The translations under genes and the position numbers were made by a program. The notes below the pieces were generated by a model. It was not told the DNA's origin, ran no database searches, and saw nothing but the letters and a program-made list of their open reading frames with translations. Positions 9,601 to 14,225 of a stretch of DNA of 14,225 nt are shown one piece after another; within the stretch, counting starts at the first letter, position 1; the number at the start of each line of letters is the position of its first letter. The stretch is from JANLUX01 sp031409815 (GTDB lineage Bacteria; Bacteroidota; Bacteroidia; AKYH767-A; OLB10), in assembly GCA_031409815.1 (NCBI GenBank), contig JANNXV010000091.1, positions 1-14,225 of the forward strand. Direction: 5' to 3'.

Positions 9601-10174
9601 CAAAGAAATTAAAGAACGCTATGATTTTATTGTGAAAGAAAAAACAGACCTGCAAAGTGCTAAAGAGTCGTTACTAAAAACGATTGCAGAAATAGATGAC
9701 AATGCACGTTCTGTTTTTATGGATGCATTTGTGCATGTTCGTGAAAACTTTATGCGCGTGTTTCGTTCCTTGTTTACCGAGGACGATAATTGCGATCTGA
9801 TTTTAAACGACCCTAATAATCCGCTTGAAAGCGACATACAAATTATTGCACAACCAAAAGGTAAAAAACCGCTAAGCATACATCAATTGAGTGGTGGAGA
9901 GAAAACATTAACTGCCACCGCACTCTTATTTGGAATTTACTTATTAAAGCCTGCACCCTTCTGCATCTTTGATGAGGTAGATGCTCCGCTTGATGATAAC
10001 AATATTGACAAATTCAATAACATCATTAAAACATTCAGTACCGAATCGCAATTTATTGTTATCACACACAACAAAAAAACCATGTCGGCTACCGATTTAA
10101 TTTATGGAATCACAATGGCTGAACCCGGAGTGACGAGCGTGGTGCCGGTTGATTTACGTGAATACGCAGATTAA
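6617..10174 (+). CDS. smc: Chromosome segregation/condensation ATPase SMC
   Basis: SMC forms a dimer that, with ScpA and ScpB, compacts and segregates the chromosome using ATP. All diagnostic parts are present. The N-terminal head has the Walker A loop GPNGSGKS at residues 31-38, after the typical opening RLKSLEIKGFKSFGDK. A long Glu/Lys/Gln-rich coiled coil runs from about 165 to 500. The hinge, about 505-665, opens with GYPESIRFL and closes near LGGGSVGLFDGK. A second coiled coil runs from about 670 to 1000. The C-terminal head has the signature LSGGE (1091-1095) and Walker B FCIFDE (1115-1120) with the D-loop DAPLDD. At 1185 residues it is full-length for bacterial SMC. The ATG starts at the conserved N-terminus behind an A-rich leader. 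No scpA or scpB lies in the window. The frame continues open for 39 codons beyond the TAA stop (see findings). Confidence 0.98.
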   Translation: MRLKSLEIKGFKSFGDKVTIHFDQGVTSIVGPNGSGKSNVVDAMRWVLGEQKTRMLRSEKMENIIFNGTKTRKPANLAEVSLTFENNKQILPTEYSSVCITRRLFRTGESEYLLNGVACRLKDINDLFLDTGIGSDSYAIIELNMVDDILKDRNNTIKTLLEEAAGITKYKIRKKQTFQKLEETDNDLNRVNDLLFEIEKSLKQLESQAKKTDRYYRIKEEYKTISTALAIFNIQSYSERLNNLQQRESEQGNSKSEYLIELEKLEEELITLKQTSGEKEQEFSGFQKALNEKLLAITRFENEEKNRAEKLNYLVEKQKQLQQQNEQDEKTMVDVSNSINQMNEEKQREENRLKQMEEELVVFKVESEKSRSEYNASLVTIKEVNATIHQLRQSINEFETRQAVRQTRFNSIGEELKRLQNQKEEGVSKHALMEQQLNELIPQKEKADNDLKTLKQSRFESDDNIKQIELRIKELNQVLQTEVRKMDARNNEYQLTKNLLEQMEGYPESIRFLKKNNSKFKQAPLLSEIIVCNEEYKVAIENYLDPFLNHFVVNTIEEAWEALHILSDSAKGRAHFFVLDTLKNYQPHQPKNIDHCSSALNVIENNSHFEKLFNLLLSHVYIAEHDAALNQFDGDDDKALVILSKSGNFLRQKYTLGGGSVGLFDGKRTGKFKNLEQLADKVKEHEKIIDQYKEQVKESEQQLTELKSKAQSAQQDINRQESEFIRLTGQVNSLQSNRDFLANGFNVLQINIDKLSEESAAIIRIVEEENANSDISPATIKTRLQNQEQQLNVQQELSAQLQRESGEKSQAFNQHNILFLQQQNRIQNLTRELGFKHNQSATLVKNKEQYALELETIKAQTEQLLGSIETSNVDLKQLLVERTEMEKQLQELEKAYFKSKGDIESKDKNLNELRKKKEQADTLIQSVHDELNELKLQMNSLKERLNIEFSIDINDLLNEQPDENLNEEELRPRAEKLRKQVTEFGPINPMALEQYKEIKERYDFIVKEKTDLQSAKESLLKTIAEIDDNARSVFMDAFVHVRENFMRVFRSLFTEDDNCDLILNDPNNPLESDIQIIAQPKGKKPLSIHQLSGGEKTLTATALLFGIYLLKPAPFCIFDEVDAPLDDNNIDKFNNIIKTFSTESQFIVITHNKKTMSATDLIYGITMAEPGVTSVVPVDLREYAD

Positions 10175-10350
10175 GAAAATATCGAGCGGAATGGTGAAAC
10201 ATTGAAGAATAATCCACTTGGACCTACCAAAAAGAAAAAAGATTCTTACAACTTAATTAAACAATGCACCAAAATTTCGACTATAAACCTTTAGTACTAG
10301 TGCTTAGTTTAAGGTAGATAATGCCCACCTATTTTGCGCAATAACAGGTA

Positions 10351-10379
10351 AGCTATTTCATTGTTTTTATGAATTAGCT
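10351..10379. repeat. Inverted repeat, 11-bp arms with one mismatch
   Basis: The arms AGCTATTTCAT (10351-10361) and ATGAATTAGCT (10369-10379) pair at 10 of 11 positions around a 7-base T-rich loop. It would make a stable-looking hairpin in either transcript orientation. No T-run follows on the plus strand, so it could be an end-of-transcript structure for smc or a regulatory site for the next operon. Confidence 0.4.
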
Positions 10380-10384
10380 ATCAT

Positions 10385-10416
10385 AGGTTGAAATTTAATT
10401 AAACCTGTTTCAACTT
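10385..10416. repeat. Second inverted repeat in the post-smc spacer
   Basis: GTTGAAA (10387-10393) and TTTCAAC (10408-10414) are perfect reverse complements around a 14-base A/T-rich loop. On the plus-strand RNA a G-U and an A-U pair extend the stem to nine pairs. It lies 5 bases after the preceding hairpin. The short stem and absence of a T-run make a terminator call weak. Confidence 0.3.
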
Positions 10417-10455
10417 TATCAGAATGATTATATCTCGATACTCATTTCTAAATAT

Positions 10456-10463
10456 TAAATTTG
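10456..10463 (+). promoter_or_regulatory. Candidate -7 element of the glycan operon
   Basis: TAAATTTG matches TAnnTTTG exactly and lies just before the DUF4199 gene. Transcription would begin close to the ATG at 10470 and give either a nearly leaderless message or a roughly 15-base leader for the ATG at 10485. No clear -33 element is visible about 20 bases upstream. Confidence 0.3.
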
Positions 10464-10469
10464 CCGGCT

Positions 10470-11003
10470 ATGTATCCACCCATAATGCGTTCGGCTCTTA
10501 ATATTGGAGCCTTATATGGCATTTCTTCATTCGTTTTCTTCTTATTGTTGTATTATGCTGGATTAAACCCGTTGGGACCTGGAATTTGGTTGGGCGTCTG
10601 GATTCCAATTGTTTTTACCATTTGGGGAATAAAGTTTTACCGCGATCAGGAATGCGGTGGATTTGTTTCTTATTGGCGGGCTTTCCAAACAGGCGCTATG
10701 ACAATAATGTGCGGTGCGCTACTATCGGCACTGCTACTATATATTTTTGGCATGATTGGAGCTCCTGACTTGCTCGACAATTATAAAGAACAAATGTTAC
10801 AAGGGTTGGAGGAAACAGAGACTATGATGAGAAGCATGATGGGAGATAAAGTTTTTGATATGACTTTAGAAAATATTAACCAAACTACGCTTGCCACTTT
10901 GGCATCATCCGATTTCTTTAACAAAAGTTTGGGAGGTGCATTCCTGAGCCTTGTTTTGGCAGCATTTCTTAAACGTAACCCTCCTGTAGATCAAATTTTA
11001 TGA
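10470..11003 (+). CDS. DUF4199 family integral membrane protein
   Basis: From the ATG at 10470 the protein has 177 residues. An upstream in-frame TTG (10461) overlaps the candidate promoter and is a poor start, while a further ATG at 10485 is also possible. Four membrane segments are visible: about residues 9-30, 37-57 (GIWLGVWIPIVFTIWGI), 68-92 (AFQTGAMTIMCGALLSALLL) and 148-168 (GGAFLSLVLAAFL). The YRDQ motif followed by GGFVSYWRAFQTG is the layout I associate with DUF4199, a Bacteroidota family of unknown role. The polar region between the third and fourth segments is Met/Glu-rich. The stop overlaps the next start by 4 bases (ATGA), so translation is probably coupled to the glycosyltransferase. 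It may help a membrane glycosyltransferase, but that is inferred from position only. Confidence 0.85.
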   Translation: MYPPIMRSALNIGALYGISSFVFFLLLYYAGLNPLGPGIWLGVWIPIVFTIWGIKFYRDQECGGFVSYWRAFQTGAMTIMCGALLSALLLYIFGMIGAPDLLDNYKEQMLQGLEETETMMRSMMGDKVFDMTLENINQTTLATLASSDFFNKSLGGAFLSLVLAAFLKRNPPVDQIL

Positions 11004-11974
11004 TTAATTCTCCAGACATAACTGTTATCATTCCACTTTTCAATGAAGAAGAATCGTTGCCCGAACTGGCAGCATGGATCGAAAAAGTAATGATTCAAAA
11101 TAATTTCACCTACGAAGTATTGTTTGTGGATGATGGCAGTAAGGATAATTCATGGAAAGTGATTGAAAAATTATCACAACGAAATAATTGTTTGAAAGGT
11201 TTGAAGTTCCGTAGGAATTATGGTAAGTCGGCTGCATTGCAAACGGGTTTTGTGGCTGCTAACGGAAATGTAATTATCACCATGGATGCCGATTTGCAAG
11301 ATAGCCCTGACGAAATTCCGGGACTGTATAATATGATTGTAAAGGAGGGTTACGATTTAGTGAGTGGCTGGAAAAAAACTCGTCACGATCCGATTTCAAA
11401 AACCATCCCTTCCAAATTTTTTAATTGGATGACACGTAAAATGTCGGGCGTAAAAAACCTGCACGACTTCAATTGCGGACTAAAGTCGTATCGCAAAGAA
11501 GTTGTAAAAAGTATTGAGGTCTATGGCGAAATGCACCGTTATATTCCAGTGATTGCCAAATGGGCAGGTTTTAGCAAAATCACAGAAAAAGTAGTGGAGC
11601 ACCGTGCTCGCAAATATGGTACAACTAAATTTGGGTTAGAGAGATTTGTGAATGGATTCCTTGATTTGCTTTCTATAATGTTTGTTTCACGCTTTGGAAA
11701 GCGTCCAATGCATTTATTTGGCACCATTGGCACCTTATTATTCATTATTGGTTTTCTAAGTGCCGGTTATTTAGGAGCAAGTAAATTATACATGGTTTAT
11801 CATTTAGACGAAGGAGCAAGATTAATTACCAACCGTCCGTTGTTTTATATTTCACTCACCTGTATGATTATTGGATCACAAATGTTTCTGGCAGGTTTTA
11901 TTAGCGAGCTTGTGGCACGCAATGCACACGAACGCAATCATTATCTAATCGAAGAAAAAGTTAATATCGCGTGA
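11000..11974 (+). CDS. Family 2 glycosyltransferase with two C-terminal membrane segments, polyprenyl-phosphate sugar transferase type
   Basis: A GT-A fold enzyme of the DPM1/GtrB/ArnC type, 324 residues long. Visible motifs are VIIPLFNEEES (residues 9-19), the nucleotide-binding VDDGS (43-47), GKSAALQTGF, and the metal-binding DADLQD (96-101). An HRARKYGTTKFG segment near 201-212 is typical of the polyprenyl-phosphate acceptor loop. Two hydrophobic segments follow, at about 238-263 and 280-305, with a short polar tail. Enzymes of this layout move a sugar from a nucleotide donor to undecaprenyl or another polyprenyl phosphate on the cytoplasmic face of the inner membrane. The sugar cannot be read from the sequence. 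The start overlaps the DUF4199 stop (ATGA), and the stop overlaps the next start (GTGA). Confidence 0.92.
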   Translation: MINSPDITVIIPLFNEEESLPELAAWIEKVMIQNNFTYEVLFVDDGSKDNSWKVIEKLSQRNNCLKGLKFRRNYGKSAALQTGFVAANGNVIITMDADLQDSPDEIPGLYNMIVKEGYDLVSGWKKTRHDPISKTIPSKFFNWMTRKMSGVKNLHDFNCGLKSYRKEVVKSIEVYGEMHRYIPVIAKWAGFSKITEKVVEHRARKYGTTKFGLERFVNGFLDLLSIMFVSRFGKRPMHLFGTIGTLLFIIGFLSAGYLGASKLYMVYHLDEGARLITNRPLFYISLTCMIIGSQMFLAGFISELVARNAHERNHYLIEEKVNIA

Positions 11975-13098
11975 AGCGTATAGTGATACTTGGCTCGGCA
12001 CATCCGTTACGCGGGGGATTAGCTGCTTTTAACGAACGTTTGGCCAATGAATATATAGCGCTAGGCAACGAAGTAATTATTTTCACTTTTTCATTGCAGT
12101 ATCCATCTTTTCTGTTCCCTGGCAAAACGCAGTATAGTGACGAACCAGCTCCATCAAAACTTGACATACGAGTAAAAGTAAACTCCATCAATCCGCTAAA
12201 CTGGGTTTCTGTTGGTAACGAAATAAAAAAATTAAAACCGGATGTGCTGCTCATTAAATTCTGGCTGCCATTTATGGCTCCCTGCTTTGGAACCATTGCA
12301 CGAATAGTAAAGGGAAATAAAAAAACCAAAGTAATTTGCATACTGGATAATGTGTTGCCACACGAAAAAAGAATAGGTGACAAAAACCTGATTCATTATT
12401 TTATTAAAGCTTGTGATGGATTTATTGCCATGTCGAAACTAGTGAAGAACGACCTGATGCTATTTTATAATGGAAAAAATGTTCGACTTGTTCAACACCC
12501 TGTTTACGATTTGTTTGGCAAACCAGTTAATAAAACCGAAGCCTGCAAAACTTTACAATTGGATGCTTCTGTAAATTACCTCTTGTTTTTTGGCTTTATT
12601 AGAAAATATAAAGGACTTGATTTATTGCTCGAAGCATTGGCTGATGTTCGATTAAAGAACAAAAACATCAAGGCTATTATTGCAGGAGAATTTTATGAGG
12701 ATAAAAACTATTATGATGAGATCATTAATCGACTGCAATTGCGCGATCAACTCATACTACGAACAGATTTTATTGCCGATTCTCAGGTAAAATATTATTT
12801 CGGTGCTTGCGATTTGGTAGTGCAACCCTATCGTTCAGCAACACAAAGTGGCATTTCTCAAATTGCTTATCACTTTGAAAAACCAATGGTGGTTACTAAT
12901 GTGGGCGGTTTGCCTGAACTGGTGCATGATAACATTACCGGTTTTGTAGTTGAACCGGAACCGTCATTGATTGCAGATGCGATTTTAAAATTTTATAGTA
13001 ATGATTATGCGGTTAAATTTGCGCCTCATTTAAAAGAAGAAAAGAAAAAATTCAGTTGGGATTTAATGGCAAATGCCACCATTGATTTAGCAAATTAG
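11971..13098 (+). CDS. GT4-type glycosyltransferase (GT-B fold)
   Basis: A 375-residue soluble protein starting with GTG, chosen because it overlaps the previous stop as GTGA and because the beta strand KRIVILGS begins at once. The N-terminal acceptor domain has GSAHPLRGGLAAFNERLA, the usual glycine loop of GT-B enzymes. The C-terminal donor domain has FFGFIRKYKGLDLLLEAL (about 207-224) and VGGLPELV (311-318). The usual E-x7-E motif of GT4 enzymes is not present in its standard form: the corresponding stretch reads PYRSATQSGISQIAYHFE. I recall this variant in other Bacteroidota proteins, so it may mark a subfamily and need not mean loss of activity. It probably adds a sugar to the lipid-linked or surface glycan made by this operon. 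Donor and acceptor are unknown. Confidence 0.9.
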   Translation: MKRIVILGSAHPLRGGLAAFNERLANEYIALGNEVIIFTFSLQYPSFLFPGKTQYSDEPAPSKLDIRVKVNSINPLNWVSVGNEIKKLKPDVLLIKFWLPFMAPCFGTIARIVKGNKKTKVICILDNVLPHEKRIGDKNLIHYFIKACDGFIAMSKLVKNDLMLFYNGKNVRLVQHPVYDLFGKPVNKTEACKTLQLDASVNYLLFFGFIRKYKGLDLLLEALADVRLKNKNIKAIIAGEFYEDKNYYDEIINRLQLRDQLILRTDFIADSQVKYYFGACDLVVQPYRSATQSGISQIAYHFEKPMVVTNVGGLPELVHDNITGFVVEPEPSLIADAILKFYSNDYAVKFAPHLKEEKKKFSWDLMANATIDLAN

Positions 13099-13110
13099 AA
13101 ATAATAAAAC

Positions 13111-14133
13111 ATGATTATACGAAGCAGAGCACCTTTGCGTATCGGACTAGCTGGTGGCGGCACTGATGTTAGTCCTTATTCTGATTTATATGGAGGTGCT
13201 ATTCTTAACACCACCATCTCATTATATGCTTCTGCTCATATTGAACCCACCACCAACAATCAAATTGTTTTTAATGCAATAGATAAAGGTGAAAATGTTA
13301 CAGTTGCTGCCGAAACAGAATTAGCTATTGATGGCAAACTTGATTTACTGAAAGGAATTTATAATCGCGTTGTTCGTCAGTTTACAAAAAAACCACTTTC
13401 ATTTACCTTAACCACTTATGTGGATGCGCCTCCCGGATCCGGACTTGGCACTTCATCAACTTTAGTAGTTGCAGTGTTGGGAGCGTTTGTTGAGTGGTTA
13501 AAACTTCCATTGGGCGAATATGATATTGCTCACATGGCTTATGAAATTGAGCGCGAAGAATTAAAAATGGCAGGCGGAAAACAGGATCAATATGCGGCCA
13601 CTTTTGGAGGAGTAAATTACATGGAATTTTATAAAGACAACAAAGTAATTGTAAACCCCCTTCGCATCAAGCAACAGTATTTGAACGAAATGGAAAATAA
13701 TTTACTCTTGTTTTATACTGCCACCAGCCGTTATTCTTCATCCATTATCGAAGAACAAAGCAAAAACGTGGTGAACAAAAACGAGAAATCCATTGAAGCG
13801 ATGCACAACCTAAAAGAGCAATCTGTTATGATGAAAGAAGCATTGTTAAAGGGTAATGTAAATGCAATCGGAGAAATTTTGGATTATGGTTTTCAAAACA
13901 AAAAAGCAATGGCTGCCGGCATCTCCAACAATTTAATGGACGATATCTATGACGCAGCTAAAAAAGCAGGCGCCTCAGGCGGAAAAATTTCAGGTGCAGG
14001 CGGTGGCGGATTTATGATTTTCTATTGCCCCTTAAACACACGTTATACAGTAATTGAAGCATTAAAAAAATTCGGTGGCGATTTTAAAAAATATAGTTTT
14101 GTTCAAGACGGCTTAACTTCGTGGAGTATTTAG
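13111..14133 (+). CDS. GHMP sugar kinase, similar to D-glycero-D-manno-heptose 7-phosphate kinase
   Basis: A 340-residue GHMP-superfamily kinase with all three family motifs. The N-terminal motif is RAPLRIGLAGGGTD (residues 6-19). The ATP-binding loop is PPGSGLGTSS (107-116). The C-terminal glycine-rich motif is GASGGKISGAGGGGF (287-301). The likely catalytic Asp is in GGKQDQY (Asp159). The opening and YGGAILNTTISLY match sugar-1-kinases of the HddA/LmbP group, which phosphorylate C1 of heptose 7-phosphate on the way to a GDP-activated heptose. Related kinases act on fucose or other sugars, so the substrate is open. It starts 12 bases after the GT4 gene behind an A-rich leader and belongs to the same operon. 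No nucleotidyltransferase, isomerase or phosphatase partner is in the window; they could lie beyond the right edge. Confidence 0.88.
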   Translation: MIIRSRAPLRIGLAGGGTDVSPYSDLYGGAILNTTISLYASAHIEPTTNNQIVFNAIDKGENVTVAAETELAIDGKLDLLKGIYNRVVRQFTKKPLSFTLTTYVDAPPGSGLGTSSTLVVAVLGAFVEWLKLPLGEYDIAHMAYEIEREELKMAGGKQDQYAATFGGVNYMEFYKDNKVIVNPLRIKQQYLNEMENNLLLFYTATSRYSSSIIEEQSKNVVNKNEKSIEAMHNLKEQSVMMKEALLKGNVNAIGEILDYGFQNKKAMAAGISNNLMDDIYDAAKKAGASGGKISGAGGGGFMIFYCPLNTRYTVIEALKKFGGDFKKYSFVQDGLTSWSI

Positions 14134-14225
14134 TGATTGGTTGATTAAGTAATTAAGGAAATTGGGTAACTAGTTAATTTAGCTAATCTGTTTTTTACAC
14201 ATCAGCACATCAGCACATCAGCACA
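14134..14225. repeat. Low-complexity tract ending in an 8-bp tandem repeat (cacatcag)
   Basis: From 14198 the unit cacatcag is repeated three times perfectly, with a fourth partial copy cut by the window edge. The preceding stretch 14135-14190 is built from related 8-base words around the theme aattaagt (gattggtt, gattaagt, aattaagg, then taactagt and taatttag), as if it were a diverged array of similar period. I recall such tracts between genes in Bacteroidota genomes. It is non-coding as far as can be seen, and its full length is unknown. Confidence 0.7.

Larger units (their letters stand above)
10175..10469. other. Spacer after smc without a convincing gene
   Basis: These 295 bases separate smc from the four-gene glycan operon. 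The first part (10175-10291) continues the smc frame without a stop. The middle and right parts hold two inverted repeats (10351-10379 and 10385-10416) and a -7-like motif at 10456-10463. I see no RNA gene, no insertion-sequence end and no clear intrinsic terminator with a T-run. Confidence 0.6.

Noticed and set aside
11961..12383. A 140-codon open frame on the minus strand over the GT2/GT4 junction
   Set aside because: It is antisense to well-supported glycosyltransferase domains and has no recognisable motif or leader.
14198..14225. Tandem repeat at the right edge considered as a CRISPR array
   Set aside because: The units are 8 bases and directly abutting, without spacers, and no cas gene is present.

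Overview
The window looks like chromosomal DNA from a member of the Bacteroidota. The evidence is a low-GC, A/T-rich sequence, short A-rich leaders instead of clear Shine-Dalgarno sites, candidate promoters of the TAnnTTTG type, a TonB-dependent receptor with an N-terminal carboxypeptidase-D-like domain, a large exported protein of a kind common beside such receptors in this phylum, and a DUF4199 membrane protein. The genus cannot be fixed from the sequence alone. No rRNA, tRNA, CRISPR array, transposase or phage gene is visible.

Left part, minus strand (1-6437). Three genes point leftwards: a small membrane-anchored protein (6407 or 6437 down to 6027), a 1258-residue TonB-dependent receptor (5889-2113), and 32 bases further on a large exported protein (2080 to beyond the left edge) of which 693 codons are visible. 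The receptor and the exported protein look like one operon and are probably an outer-membrane/surface pair. There is no SusD partner, so this is not a standard glycan-utilisation locus.

Middle (6438-10469). A divergent intergenic region leads into smc on the plus strand, the chromosome condensation ATPase. The smc leader carries a perfect 10-base inverted repeat 20 bases before the start codon. After smc come about 295 bases without a convincing gene. They hold an in-frame continuation beyond the smc stop, two hairpin-forming inverted repeats and a candidate promoter.

Right part, plus strand (10470-14133). Four tightly packed genes encode a DUF4199 membrane protein, a polyprenyl-phosphate-type family 2 glycosyltransferase with two C-terminal membrane segments, a cytosolic GT4-type glycosyltransferase and a GHMP sugar kinase related to heptose-7-phosphate kinases. 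The first two junctions are 4-base start/stop overlaps (ATGA, GTGA) and the last gap is 12 bases, so this is almost certainly one transcript. It probably makes or modifies a surface glycan or lipid-linked sugar. The window ends in a low-complexity, roughly 8-base-periodic tract that becomes a perfect tandem array of cacatcag at the right edge.

Most of the window is ordinary Bacteroidota core or accessory content. The least explained items are the inverted repeat before smc, the post-smc spacer, the function of the receptor/exported-protein pair, and the sugar product of the four-gene glycan operon.
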